From positions 27,175,555-27,239,554 of the forward strand of contig OY756963.1 of assembly GCA_963580455.1 (NCBI GenBank): DNA of 64,000 nucleotides. Direction: 5' to 3'. This document shows positions 12,637 to 25,600 of this stretch, piece by piece (the stretch's first letter is position 1; each line of letters opens with the position of its first letter). The notes below the pieces were generated by a model. The model was given only the letters and a program-made list of their open reading frames with translations. It was not told where the DNA came from and did no database searches. A program made the translations under genes and the position numbers. The DNA is from Euonymus europaeus. Lineage: Eukaryota; Streptophyta; Magnoliopsida; Celastrales; Celastraceae.

Positions 12637-14521
12637 TTTAAGAGGAAAGATATTCAAGCATGGCACTTTCTTTTTCAGAACATGAATTTCAATAATTATT
12701 TTGGCTAGTCAGTGATTAAGGCTCAGCCTGGAGGTCGGTTGATTCAGTTGTTTATGCTGTCTATGAGGGGAAACTTTAGACATATTTTGATGGATTTGAT
12801 TTTGATATATTTTCCAGTTTGAAGGAGTCGGATGACTCTTTTTTGGCTTAGTTTATCAGATTTCTCACACAAATTATGCCCTTCTGAAGCAAATTTGATG
12901 GTTAGGGTTATTTAATTATTATTTTATGGGGATTACATTGAATATATGAAATGTGATTGTCATTTTACAAGTTTTCCCCCATAGGCAACCAAGCACAACC
13001 TTAGGGTTTTACGGCGTTGACGGTGGAGAAACGAAAGCCAGTGTTCATGCACATTGATCGGCTAAAGCCTGACACTAATGGCCACACAATGACTTGTCGG
13101 GGACAGCACTGGGACTGTCGTATTCACTATTCAGTGCCAGAAATGATCAAGGTTTATATCTTACCCTCTTTATGTTATTCTACCTCTCGTGGATTTTTTC
13201 TAGAGGGGTTTATATTTTCAAATTTTCGACATATTATGTACTATGATGACCGATTAGATCTCCTAAGGCTGGCACTGTTTGATTAGCATTGAAGATGCTG
13301 CTTCTTGTGCTTAAGAAATCATTTTTTTCCAGTATATTATAAGAGAGGCAACCATTGCCAGTAATTTTTGTCATCTACTGTTTCTCTTGCTGACGTGAAA
13401 AGTACATTATCAAAGAGAAATTCTCTGATATGTGTGTGTGCGCGCGTATATATATGTTCGTTCCTTTGGCACATATGCTTTGGGGTTAAAAGCTTAAAAT
13501 GCTCATTCCATCCCCTTGAAAGAAATTGAATTCAGTTTGTCATCTGACTTGGCTTAAGTGCTAGTGGTAGCGCAGTTTACACTGTTATAGGTTGGTGGCT
13601 AGACATCCGGATCTCATATTGTAAGGAGTGCTGAATGGCCACTGAAGCTTTGTACCGCAGCATTCAACAAGGTACTGATCTAGTTTTGGGCGAGAATTAA
13701 CATGATGATGTTAAGTTAGCTATGGGTCTTGAGCCGATCAGCTCGGCAGTTTGGCAATTTCAGTGAAAATGTACCTGTATGCTAGTCAGGGATCATTAAG
13801 AATAAGCTCGAGATATCTGATGGATTATAGTCTGAATGTTTCTCGCATCTCAATGCTGGATTACATATGAGCTAAAATTATGAAACTATCTGCTGATCTA
13901 GGTTTGAAGCCTGATGAAATTGAAGTTACATCTTCAGCAGCTCATTCAAAACTTCTAATTTATCAGCAGCTACTGTCTTAGAATGCTGGATTTGTACATA
14001 AAACAGGCCTGAATCCTCTGATTTATCAAACATCATCATTGGCTGCTGATCCAATAGAAATAATCAGTATGCTTTCCAAACAATCACAGCAATCCTTTTC
14101 CTAAAGCAAATTCTATAAAGCAAAAAAATTTAAAAGACGGCCATATGGACTTGATTTTACAACACGACAGCTGTGCACAACCACATATATTTTACATATG
14201 CATCACATCTCTGATCATAAATAATAAAATAAAAGCATCAGAAGCCTCCAGACATATGATTATAAACTCTTGTAGGAGAGGTCTGAAATACCAGTACACC
14301 CAACCAAAAAACTGAAAAAACCGTTAAGACGATGCTTTTATCTTTGATTATCATCCATCTTAACAAAATTCGAATAAAATCAATGTCTACAAAATGCCCC
14401 ACATTGTATAAACTGTCAAAATTACATCTGAACATAGAATCATCATCCCCAGCCTATAATTTATTTTCAAACCTCAAAAAAATAAACTGACCCAAGTCAT
14501 TCTATTAGTGCTTCTCCATCT
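12637..14521. other. Intergenic region between mS23-like and NFD6-like genes
   Basis: This holds the 3' flank of the mS23-like gene, a dead OB-fold gene fragment at 13011-13154 (separate entry), a short (TG)n/(CG)n/(TA)n stretch at 13430-13455, and about 900 bases of non-coding sequence. The last few hundred bases before 14522 probably include the 3' UTR of the minus-strand NFD6-like gene. I see no further gene. Confidence 0.45.
13011..13154 (+). pseudogene. 5' fragment of a single-OB-fold nucleic-acid-binding protein gene
   Basis: A reading frame beginning at an ACG codon encodes TALTVEKRKPVFMHIDRLKP followed by DTNGHTMT. This resembles the N-terminus of the small plant OB-fold proteins of the At1g10590/At4g28440 type (KRKPVF..V..LKPGTSGHTLT). 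The expected ATG is ACG, an in-frame TAG lies just upstream, and after GHTMT the similarity stops, so the OB-fold core is missing. A short spliceable tail ends before GTTTAT near 13152. I call it a decayed or 5'-only fragment; use of a non-ATG start is less likely. Confidence 0.5.
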
Positions 14522-15598
14522 TCATCTAGTCTTCTGAAGTCCTACAACATGAGAAAGAGGAGAATGCACAAGAGTTCAGAGGGCAGATGGAGCAATTTTC
14601 AATTGAAAAATGTATTATTAGAAGCCCCATGTGGCATCAGTTTGTACAACCTAAGTAACACAGTTAAGCCATTCCATCCATTTTAAAGGAACAGGGTGAC
14701 AAAAAAAAGCCACTTATGCCTTTGGCTGAAGTTCCTCATTGCCATATTTCACAATGATAATAAAAGCAGTGTCTTCCCTCTCATTTTAAATTGAAATAAT
14801 TACTGATTCATTTCCATCCAAAAAACGAAAAGAAATTTTCAATGGTTACATGACCAACAACTTTGAAGTCTAGTAAACACTAGCTTACCGGAAAGTTGAA
14901 AGGAAGTAAAGAACATCAAGGTGTCCTAGTCTCTTAGAAACATTGCTAGATACCTAATTCAAGAATAAAAAACACACCGGTTAGGCAGCCTACTAGCATG
15001 ACCACTTCTCAGCGAATCGGCAAAAAACGCAATGGAAAGCTTTCCAAACACAGAGCCACCAATTCATGTTCATGTCTAAAAATCAAATGCCATAAAATAG
15101 TTTCTATAATCCAGTTCCTCTAACAAATACCACCCTCAACATGTCTATCAATTCCTAGTTCGATCCAACAACAGCAGACCCATAAAAAACAAATGAAAAT
15201 TTTCACCAGCTTTAACACTTTGAAGATATCATTATTTCAATTACCTTCGGGAAGCCAACCATAACTGCGGCGAGTAAGAGAGAGCATCGAAGTCATCAGA
15301 GAGGAAGCTGTAGCTGTGTGGTATGGCAGCAGCGTTTCCACACAAGAGCTCAGTTCAACGGGGCACCTATAGTAACAAGCATGACCGTTTTCAAATTTCC
15401 ATCTCACTCTCTCTCACACAGATACGCAAGAGTTATAATTTCTAACCTGAAAGTGCGTAGAGGTAAGGGTTTGCTGCCAGAGGTACGAAAGGGCGACGGA
15501 GCAGCTTTGGCGGAGCTACCTTTGGAGGCGAGGCGCGCCGCAGCACTACGGGATGAGGCAGAACGGAGAATGGATCTGGCGGCGCCGAAGGAGGCCAT
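14522..15598 (-). CDS. NFD6: NUCLEAR FUSION DEFECTIVE 6-like small mitochondrial protein
   Basis: Three exons on the minus strand (15447-15598, 15245-15366, 14522-14541) join in frame to 97 residues. The N-terminus [20 protein letters not shown] is rich in Ala/Arg/Ser with no acidic residues, a typical mitochondrial or plastid targeting peptide. The middle shows the family signature [20 protein letters not shown], followed by [20 protein letters not shown]. The last exon supplies only GLQKTR and a stop after a 703-base intron. In Arabidopsis, NFD6 is needed for fusion of polar nuclei and is a predicted organellar protein. The ATG at 15598 is chosen because the codon two triplets upstream is GTG. 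It is transcribed away from CBP20 across a 524-base gap. Confidence 0.82.
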
Positions 15599-16122
15599 TT
15601 CCACGACAATAACAGAATCAAAAAATCAAAGAAAGCGAACTACTTCGAATTGAGCAACTGTATAAGATTTCAGTGTTTTGAGTTTTAGATGGTTCGTGTG
15701 AAGCTGTCGTTTGAATGTGATTGTCAGCTACACTGTGAAAGCAGGGACTAAAACCCTATCTGATTGTTTGGTTGTGGGAATAGAATAACCCACACCGAGA
15801 ATTTGAAAGACTGTCTTTGATTAAAAAGTACCAAAGAGGCGGATGGGCCATAAATCAACATAATTCGGAGTAGGCCAGAGGCTTCAACTGGGACAATCAT
15901 ATGGGCCTATAACGGATTCAATTCTAAACAGGCCCAAAGCATTGACTTGTTGTGGACCTGCCATTGGTATTTGGGTTTGGGTGGGCTACAATTGAGCCTC
16001 CGCTGACTTGTGCTAGCTAGGGCTCTCTTTCTTCCCTTCCGATCTGGTATTGAACATCACGAGTCATCAAAGGTGCCGGAAGCGAGTCAGCGAGATAGGG
16101 TTCTGTACACTTGTGGAGCGCC
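15599..16122. promoter_or_regulatory. Bidirectional promoter region NFD6/CBP20 with site II motifs
   Basis: The 524 bases separating the divergent NFD6-like and CBP20 start codons contain TGGGCC at 15844-15849, TGGGCC at 15902-15907, GGCCCA at 15931-15936 and TGGGCT at 15982-15987. Clustered site II elements are typical of TATA-less plant housekeeping promoters. Shared regulation of the two genes is an inference from the head-to-head arrangement. Confidence 0.55.
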
Positions 16123-18914
16123 ATGGCTTCTCTTTTCAAGGTCTTTTTGGTTTCCGATTGGATATGGAAGTTCAATCGTTATTTTCTTTCTGCGCATTTT
16201 TAGTTTTTTTTTGGGTGAATTTCAGGATCAAACGAAGCTTTCAGCTTATAGGGATCGAAAGTTTTCGGGAACACAAGAAGAATTCGAATATGTACTTCAA
16301 ACCTCAACCACTGTTTACATTGGTAACATGTCCTTCTATACAACTGAAGAACAAATTTACGAGCTTTTCTCTCGTGCTGGAGAAATTAAAAAGATAATCA
16401 TGGGATTGGATAAGAACTCTAAGACACCTTGTGGCTTTTGTTTCGTCCTGTAAGTCTCCAATTGCAAAATTTTATAATGTATCATGGTCAACGTAGATTG
16501 ATTGGTGTGTTCATTTCTCTTTATAACTAATGTGTGACCATGCACACCTAACTACTCGATTGTTTAGCATTGATTTGATGTAGTCTTTCTGAAAATGATA
16601 ACCTTAGTGAGACTTGCAAACTCTTTTGTGGCTGTGTTTTTCTGTCAGATTTTACTCAAGAGAAGATACAGAGGATGCAGTCAAATATATAAGTGGAACA
16701 ATTCTTGATGACCGTCCCATACGAGTGGATTTTGATTGGGGGTTTCAGGACGGAAGGCAATGGGGCCGTGGGCGAAGCGGTGGCCAGGTGAGCTGCCCTC
16801 ATACTCAGTTGTTGTCTGTGGTCTATGTTATACTTGTTGGAATTTGATTTATCCCCATTATTGTACAGGTGCGGGACGAATATCGTACTGACTACGATCC
16901 AGATATCCTTTGTTGTTTTTCTTTCATTGTGAATAATGTCTTAAAACTATTATGGTTGGTGGATGAATTTAATCTAGCATAATCTCTTCCCATAAATCTC
17001 TCATTAGTTTTAGAGCTAAATCCTGAAACGCCTGTGATCTTTCATTCTAGATATATTTGAGATCCCTTATTGGATCTTTTCATAGTCTCATCATTTGTTA
17101 TTCTTATTATTTAAGTTTTTTGTTCTGGAGGTTAGAGAAGTATCGTGAAAATTCTGATTAGTTATGTTTTTGATTTGTTGCTTTGATAATTATTTAAAAA
17201 GTTCAATATGTGTGCTCCTTTAGTTTTCTCAACATGTTATACGCAGAGGTGGTTATGGAAAATTAGTACAGCGAGAGCTGGAAGCACAAAGGCAGCTTGT
17301 AGATTATGGTACTGGATCATTGGGCTCTTTCCCACCGGTTATGGCACCTCATTGTAAGGCACCATTGGCTCTATTATACTTCTCTTGTCTACTCCATTTT
17401 CTGAGCTGTATACTGAGTAGGTTAACATGATTGTTGGCAATCTCGAAATCAGTTCTATCATGGCACTGTGGAATTCATAAATTGTTTATTTTACTGAGAG
17501 AAGATATATGATGGAATGGTGGAGGATATCCTACAATCACTAGCTGTGGAATTAACAAGCCATATCTCCCTTTTCTCAGTTGAATTTTGGACCTAATATG
17601 TTCTTAATGTGTTATTTTTTGGCCTTTATTTTTCGATCTTTGTTTATACTGTATTTTCCCAAGTATTAGTACAGTTGCAAGTTGAGATTATAAGAGCAAA
17701 GTCTTAGTTGAGATTTTGTCTTTAGTGATTGTGTTCTTTTGAATGAATCGAGAATTCTAAGTTCTTGTAGCTGTCACAAATTCTTTGACACGAATGAATC
17801 AAGAATTCTAAGTTTTTGAATGAATTTGAGAACTATCTATTATCGATGTTATGGGCTTTGAAACTGAATTAGACCTAGTCCTGAATATAATTAGTGGCAA
17901 GAACTTCTGTCTGATCCAAATGAGGTTTTATGGACCAATTGTCATCAGAACAGCAGGCTTTTAGTGTTGTCTTTGATAGTTGATGCCTTTCAAGTTTAGT
18001 TTTTTTGTATATTGGGGGACTGCAAAAGCTTTATGATTTCCTGTAAGCTACATGTACTTGTTATATGAAGGTTGTTTTTGGAAATGTTCTGACATTTTAG
18101 TCATGTAGATGGAAGACACAGTGGAGGCCACGGTGGTGGTTCTAGGAATGCTAGAGGTACTGTCTCTCTAATAAATATTTTCTATTGTGTTACACGCTGC
18201 TCCTTTTTTTTTTACCTGTGTTTAAGTGTTGCCTGTTATTATTCCTTCTTTGTTGTGGCAGATTACCATCGGAAGAGGCATCGGGATGACGATCACCATG
18301 CTCATGAGTCTTCAAAGAGAAACATTGATCACGAATCTAGGAGAAACTCTGATCATGACTCCAGACCGGTAATATGTCAATGCTAAATCTTCTTTTATAA
18401 TAAGCATGTAGCCTAGTGGTAGACTTGCGGAGATGCAACCTAGAGGTCACAGGTTCAATTCCTGGAAACCTCTCCACATATTGTGTGAGGGTAAGATATG
18501 TGTACATCCTACCTATCTCTGACCCTGTGCACTGCGGAAGCCTTGTGCATGGGGACTTCTCCACATATTGTGTGAGGGTAAGATATGTGTACATCCTACC
18601 TATCTCTGACCCTGTGCACTGCGGAAGCCTTGTGCATGGGGACTGTTTACCTTTTACCTTTCTGGATATCCAACTGTCCTTTTCATACACTGTTCTGTGT
18701 AAATTTCAATGTTTGGTTATTTAATTATTCAGTTTTTGTTTAATGGAAAGAGGCGGATTCAAAATGTGTGACAAGGTGTTTATGAAGTAATAATACCTTT
18801 TTCATTCCTTCATAATTCTGTATTGTTTTCGCCCAACAGGAAAAGAATCCACGTTTTCGTGAAAGTGGTGACTCTGATGATGATGAGGAAGATGATCGAA
18901 AGCGACGATCATAA
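16123..18914 (+). CDS. CBP20: Nuclear cap-binding protein subunit 2 (CBP20)
   Basis: Small subunit of the nuclear cap-binding complex; with CBP80 it binds the m7G cap and acts in splicing and miRNA processing. Eight exons: 16123-16140, 16226-16449, 16649-16787, 16869-16902, 17243-17353, 18109-18156, 18262-18368 and 18840-18914, giving 251 residues (Arabidopsis about 257). One RRM spans about residues 34-112, with RNP2 VYIGNM and RNP1 CGFCFVLF. The two cap-stacking tyrosines correspond to Y14 (SAYRDRKF) and Y44 (SFYTTEEQ). [18 protein letters not shown] and the Gly-rich/Arg-rich tail, with basic segments RKRHRD and DDRKRRS, follow plant CBP20. The intron after DYDP has AT-AC ends (separate entry). 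The intron before the last exon holds a SINE. No lesion is seen. Confidence 0.95.
16903..17242 (+). other. AT-AC U12-type intron in CBP20
   Basis: The intron starts ATATCCTTTG immediately after GATCCAG and ends CATGTTATAC before GCAGAGG. ATATCCTTT is the U12 5' splice-site consensus. TTTCTCAAC, with the branch A about 10-11 bases before the AC end, is a good match to the U12 branch site. Only these ends restore the conserved frame [13 protein letters not shown]. Arabidopsis CBP20 is, to my knowledge, also a U12-intron gene, so this is a conserved feature. Confidence 0.88.
18400..18662 (+). mobile_element. Au-like tRNA-derived SINE in CBP20 intron 7
   Basis: A tRNA-like head has an A-box (GTAGCCTAGTGGTAGA, near 18408) and a B-box (GGTTCAATTCC, near 18452). 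It is followed by the body typical of Au SINEs (GTGTACATCCTACCT, then GGAAGCCTTGTGCATGGG) and a T-rich end. The body is present twice as a perfect 87-base tandem duplication (18471-18557 and 18558-18644). It lies wholly in the intron in the gene's sense direction and does not touch splice sites. Confidence 0.8.
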
Positions 18915-19677
18915 TTAGTTCTTAACTTCTTATTGCTGTTATATTATATGGCACTCACGAGAGCTGATAAGGTTGTAAAATGCTCCAGTTTGGATATTTG
19001 TATTCTTGCAACAACTTGAGAGCTTCATTTCTGGTAACCTGGCCTTGGCTAGCTTTTGATTTCAAGCATTATGGCGCTGCAGAATGTGGATGTTGTTGCG
19101 GTATTGTGAATATCACTACAGTTCAGAGTATTTAGACAATTGAACATATCCCTTTTAGTTGTACATGTACAAGAAACAGAAGGATGAAAATCTCTTTTCA
19201 GAACCGTATTTTGATGCAAGTTCTTGCAAATTGTTAGGCCCCAAATAATAAACCAAGCTTTGCTTCTCTCTGATTCTCGTTAACTTTGCACTTTACCAAC
19301 ATAAATATAAAATCAGGAAGAACATACATACAAAATTTCCTTTTGTTGGAGATGCAACTAATGTAAATTCTGACAAAGCAGGAAATTGATGCTCCCGAGA
19401 GAAGGTCTAGTATTAAAAATTTGACTGAAATTCTGATGCAGCTCGAAAGCATTTCCACATGCATTAGTCTAATTAATGTAATACAAATCTTGAGATGGGA
19501 CGATTAAATTAATGATGCATATAAGAATATGGAACAAAATTCAATTCCTTTCCTTCCTTCTTGTTTCTCACTTTACCGTTCCCAGAGGCTACCGAAGGAT
19601 TACTAAACTTAGCATATTCTGACAACCAATATCTTGACAATAGTTTGCAAACAGGCAAAAGATGACTTCCACAGCAC
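18915..19677. other. Convergent 3' flanks of CBP20 and SOF1
   Basis: About 760 bases between the stop codons of two converging genes. They contain the presumed 3' UTRs and AT-rich spacer. No gene or repeat is recognised. Confidence 0.5.
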
Positions 19678-22600
19678 TCACTCAACTTCTCTGATGATTC
19701 TCCTTTTACGCAACTTCTCAGTAACAATGCTCCCTGGAGCGCTATGTGCTCTCCTCCTTTGTTCTTTTCTTCTATCTGCTTCTATCATAGTGCGTCTCAG
19801 GGCAGCCGCCTTGTATATGGGCCTCGGCAGATGCCTGTGCCTGCAAACACAAAATTCAGCACAATTATTACTGAGCACAACTGAGATTCATCCATCTCCA
19901 TTGATTGTAAAGTTTTCCTCAATATTTTCAGTGTACTTTTTCTTTCTGTTTCAGTCTCAACAAACATGTCTTTACAGTTCTCTCAATAGTTACAATTTAT
20001 TTGATTTCTACGACCATATACCGTATCCCCTAAGGCCCAATTCCTGAAGCTTTCTTACCTCACAATACGGTTGACCTCAGGGAGATGTTTATATCGATTT
20101 TTGATAGCCTCATGATATTCATGCTTTCTTTTTTCCCTTGGATGAAGCTACATCATATAAGATAAATGGACAAGGGAAGAGATTAAAAAGCTACGACAGA
20201 ACAATTTGATCAATGCAATTAGAACATAAATAACAGAACAGTTATCTAGTATCTTGTCCAAATATATATATATATATATATATATTCTTACAACTCCCAA
20301 TTGTTCTGATGCTTTAGCCTTCCAGAGCCTAAGATTGGTGTCATCACTCCCTGAGATAATATAACTTCCATCACAGCTGAACTTGACACAAAATACCCTT
20401 CATAGAAAATAAAGTACGTCAGCAAACAATAATTTTTTAGCAGAAATCAGTAGGTACAATTAAGAATAATTTGAAAGGTTGAAACAGAAACAGTCTTAAA
20501 GAAGTCAATCAAATGCTGAAAGAATCTCAAATTCTTGATGTGTAACAGTGTAAGCCTCAACTGAGACCCGATCCCATACTAGTCACAGCGATATGAATCT
20601 CTATACTAATTTCCTCTATATAGTCTATAATTATAAAAGAATTTGCTGGTAATTTCAAGCTCCTTTATCGTGCAACTAGTTCGCTTGAAGCTTTATGGAT
20701 GAGACCAGGATGTTGAGAAGCATTGAAAGGGCTATTGCAACACTGACTTACTGAAATGGGGGAAAGAGGGGGGAAAAAGGCGTCTGAGCGACATGAATCT
20801 CTTCGTTTTAGGGGTCAACGTTGACAATGTAGCATTTAGATCTTGTTTGGGAGAGGTGTTGAGAGAGGTTGGGAGGTGACGCCCCACTAGTGTAATTAAA
20901 AGTTTAATTTACCATTCAAAAAAGGTATTTTTTAATAACAAGGTGAAACATCTATAATATAAGCAAAATCTAGTACTCCCTCTATTCCAAAATAACAGTC
21001 GTTTAAAGTTCTTGCACAAGAATTAAGCAAGCTATTAAATAGTCATAATGCTAGTAAAAAATAAATGCACTGGACTAAAATATTCTCTACCCCATTCCTC
21101 ACAATCTTCCATATTGGAAAGGAAAGAAATATGAAAGGACTTAGCTGACCACTTAGTATGGTGGATACTTTATTTTAAAAATATGAAAAACTAATTAATG
21201 TATGTAGTTATTAAGTTCTTAGTGGAAAAACAAGAATAAAAGTAAAATTAGAAAAAATAATAATTATGCATTGGATTTATAAAACGTCAGATATTTTGAA
21301 AGAAAAATAAGTTTCTAAAATGACCGACGATTGTTATTTAGGAATGGAGTGAGTAACCTTTGCATTCGCTTCGTGTGATAAATTTCCCGGCTGTGACCAC
21401 TATTATACTGGAATATTCTGATCTGCAGGAAAAACAGTCATTAGCAGCTTCCCCACCAAATCCACAGCATAATGACTGGAATAAAAGCAAGAAAAAACTC
21501 ACTGTTCTATCATAAGATCCAGTAACAAATTCACGGCCAGTTGGTGAATAGTCTATATCCATTCTGAAAAATAAATATTATGCTTCATGAAATTTCCAAT
21601 ATATAGTTTAAAAAAAAAAAACAAAAGGATACAGGACAGGCATCTTACACTGCTGAGACATGATCTTTGTGTACACACTTAGCTTCATCCAATTTTCTAG
21701 CATCATAGCTATAACAATTGCAATCCTCATTTGCCTGCATCATTTGATAATGTAATTAGTGACTGCGGGTAGCATTAACACATCCTGTCTATTCTGGCCA
21801 CTGTGTCATACATGCTGACGTTAAACATGACAAAATATCATTAATAAAACACTAATGAATATGGATCAGATTAAACGATGCGTCATTCATTGGCATTGTT
21901 TTCATAACAGTAGAATTCCTGAGAAAACTATATTGAATTAAGAGATTAAAGAACTTTATTCATATGGAATATCAGAAACAGTAAGAAAAAACTATCAGAA
22001 TTGTGTTTTGCTCCAACTAAATTTCAGTTCTTATACTCACAGCTGTGAAGTTCATTGGCTCCATTGGGTTCCATGAGACAGAATTGGTTTTCGTCTGTGG
22101 CAAGAAATTATAGATTAGATGGCTGAGGAACAATTTACATAATAGGATAAGAAAGAACTGAAACAAAGGGACAACAAAGTTCTTGAGGATCCATACTGTA
22201 ATAGCACAGTTTCAAGTAAAAGTATCCACCAAGTAAATAATAAACAAAAGATGTCAGACAATAGAATTTGCAAGTTGCAATACATCCCTTACTTAAGTAA
22301 TCGAAGGTTTAGGTTCAGATATTTTCAGCTAGATTAGAGTGCCCCTCTTTGCAAATTACAAAATATAGTATCCTGTCCATTTATGCATTTTCTCCACTAA
22401 ATTCTATTTCTATAAAGAAAATGGATATTAGATCTATTCTCAATCAAAGATAACATAACAACCAAGCGATCATGGGATCACAGCCAGCAATCCAGATTCC
22501 AGAACCATGTGTTTGTTTGTGAATGCCTAGTGCAAGAGACATATTATAGTTGCCTTTTTTAAAAAAAAAAATTCCTATAACACCACTCCAGGAAGATTGC

Positions 22601-25600
22601 AGATAAAGAGTTTTTCCTTAGTTTCAAGATAATTGACTAGATGATGCCAAATTCTGGCCTTCTGATATAAATATTGATTTTTTTTAAGAGCAAACTGCTT
22701 AGCAGCTATGTAATCTTGGTTCCTCTGTTGAAACCCTTGCTGATCATGTGAAAAAATTATTTTGCGCACAAAACAAAAAATTATATCAATAACAAAAAAA
22801 AAACATGTTTATAACTTATCGTTCATCATTTCATTTCCTATGAGCCCCACTTTTCAACAAACACATTTTTCTAACAACTGGAAAGATTTTCCATAGGAAA
22901 CAGAAAGAAAGAAAAAGGAATCAAGAATTTAGTTCGATTAGTTTTATTCAGGAAAAAATGAAAACCGAAAAGGCAAAGAAAATGCCAACAGGCTTTTAAC
23001 TTCTCAAAGAACATGAAGAAGTAAGACTTTTAACTATTTGGATAAGAAACATAAGAAAAATCTCATAAAGATGAGGGACAAATAACTACCTGCATGATAA
23101 GTTTCCTCGCAGGGGATGACATACGCAGATCATATATTGCTATGCTCCGATCACTAAAAGAATTCATACAAAAAAGTTACGCATATTCTAGAGCACAATA
23201 GCAAAATTTGTGGAAAATTAACTTACTGTTCTAAGAACAAGATTAACTATAGCCTTAACAGATTATCTAGCGGTACAGCTTTGCAAGCACTGTTAAAAGG
23301 AGACTATACAACCCACCGCTCAACAATATCTTAGAAGCACTTCTTCTTTTGGTTGTATTCGGTGACACCGCCTTTGCGGGTTGCCTCTTTTATGGAGAAT
23401 TTTATTTTAAGAGAAAACATGATGCATGTTACAATAATTGGATGTACTGCAAGTCAGTATCCTATGTCAAAAGATATAAGATTCTATTTCCAATAATACT
23501 CAGCGTAGCCCAGTGAAAAAGGGAATGGAATCTTGGAGTAGTTGTTAACTCGAGGGTTTTGGGATCAAATCTCACCTACTAGGAATTCCCCTCAATAACT
23601 GGATACAAACAATCATTTTAGAATTCTCAACATAGCGGTGTTGATTCGTAATCTCTTTCTGTGGACATGCGCCTAGTTTATGACAGTATTTCTTCTTATG
23701 GGAGAAGAAAAGTTCATTCACTAATTCACTAGCTAATTATAAAGACAAATCAAACTGCCTGTTTCTAAATAGAGGAAGTTTTTAGTCAGCAACAAGATAC
23801 TCATATTACAATCCAGTGCATAGCCTTAGGGTCTTTGGGCTAGGGGGAAATAGTGTTAAAATTACTCCTAATTCTAACATCGATTCATGTTTGATGAAAA
23901 TATTGAAGCAGAAAACCATCTTTAATGGCTCCTGCATGCTAATTAAGTGGAAACAATATACAGGTTTGGTGAGAGCATTGAAATTATTGGAACCTCAAAC
24001 CAACTAGATCTTCTCTCTGTCAATAACTGAACTTCACATTAATCTTAACATTGTTGTTAAGATCCCCAGCCCAAAGTGCACTACCCAAGGAAACATACAA
24101 AGCCAGAAAATCTAGGTTATTTATCAATGCCAAATAGTCACACAGAAAACAAATGGTCTACAAAACAAGCATCCATGCATACCTAGCTGAAGTTGCCAAG
24201 ACATTTGGATCTCCAGGATTAAATCGAACAGATATAACTGTGTCCGTTCCCCATTCAAAGCTGTTCACCGGTTGGGACCTAATACCATGGTATATTATCA
24301 TCATAAAGTAACGTTCATGCATAACCAAAAAAGAGAGAGTGAAATATGATAAGAGCTAAACCTATTGTGATTCCATATATCTACTCGAGCACCAGCAGTA
24401 GCAAACAGATCACCATCCCACTGGTGATCAACAGCCCTGAACACAAGCTCAAAAAATAACACAATAAAACCCTGAGAAAGTTATCCACCAATTCAAAAGT
24501 CCAGCATGAATTCAATAAGTCCATTCTTACCAAAATGCATTATTCCCACCATAAACTGCCAGTGGCTGAAAAGTACAGTACATTATATAAGAACTGGATT
24601 ACTCGTTAAACGTACAAGAATGAAAAGTTTATGAGCAATACCTCAGATGTCTTATCTGAAGAGTCACTTGAGTCCGTAAGTGTAGCAACTGGAACATCCC
24701 AGAGCCTGACACTATTTTAAAAAAATCCATTGTGTTAATCTAATTTTTCATGGACCGGGGGTTGCGAACTATAAGTGCCAGCCAGCACAATTAGTTACAC
24801 CCAGAATTTTGTTTTAGAATGCTTACATTAAAAAAAACATTCATAATTGAGAAACCTATTCTTTAGGTTCACAGCAGAAATCTGTCTTACGTTTTATCAA
24901 CTCCACATGATACAAGAATTCGTCCATCAGTAGAAACCGTCAGACCTTTAATTGGACCATCATGACCAGGAAATCGACAAACTGTTCGGCTGCAAAAGCA
25001 ATATTTAAGATTTTATGAAATTCGAAGATTAAGCTAACTAAAAAAATATTGTAATTCCTTGAGGATAATGATATTAGTTGAATTTATCCCGCATACAGAT
25101 GTACTTACAAATTGTCCAACCAAGGGTCGATCTGGTAACCTTTCCCTCGAGATTGATTAATGAAAGTTGCCTATAGTTTACTGTTGTTTATTTCTTAAAC
25201 TATTTTTTTTATACTTTATGTACTTTATCAAAAGAAAAAAAAATGTATGGCGAATATGTGGTCTAATGGTAGAGTTGCGAGGATGCAACATAGAGGTCAC
25301 AACAAGTTCCGTTTCAGGATACAAGTTGCCCACATATTATGTGGGGTAAGGTCTGTGTACATCTTGTATGTCCCCAATCCCGCCCACTGTAGGAGCCTTT
25401 GTGCACGTTTTTTACCTTTTCAAATTTCACCATTATGTTTACAGCTTGCATTATATATATGTAACTATTTTTGGAATGTATAATATCCATTTTTTGCGAA
25501 TAAAGGAACATAAACTTTTGAATAGACCTAATTCAGGACAGCATGATATTACCTGGAGGCTATATCCCAGAGACGAATATCTGTAGTACAACAGAAACAT

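Noticed and set aside
13551..13620. CTAGTGGTAGCGCAGT resembling a tRNA A-box
   Set aside because: No B-box at the right distance and no SINE body or T-rich tail could be identified.
13690..14130. Several TGATGA and CTGA motifs suggesting C/D-box snoRNAs
   Set aside because: No pair has both good spacing and a terminal stem, and no antisense element to rRNA could be recognised by eye. Motif frequency is as expected by chance in such sequence.
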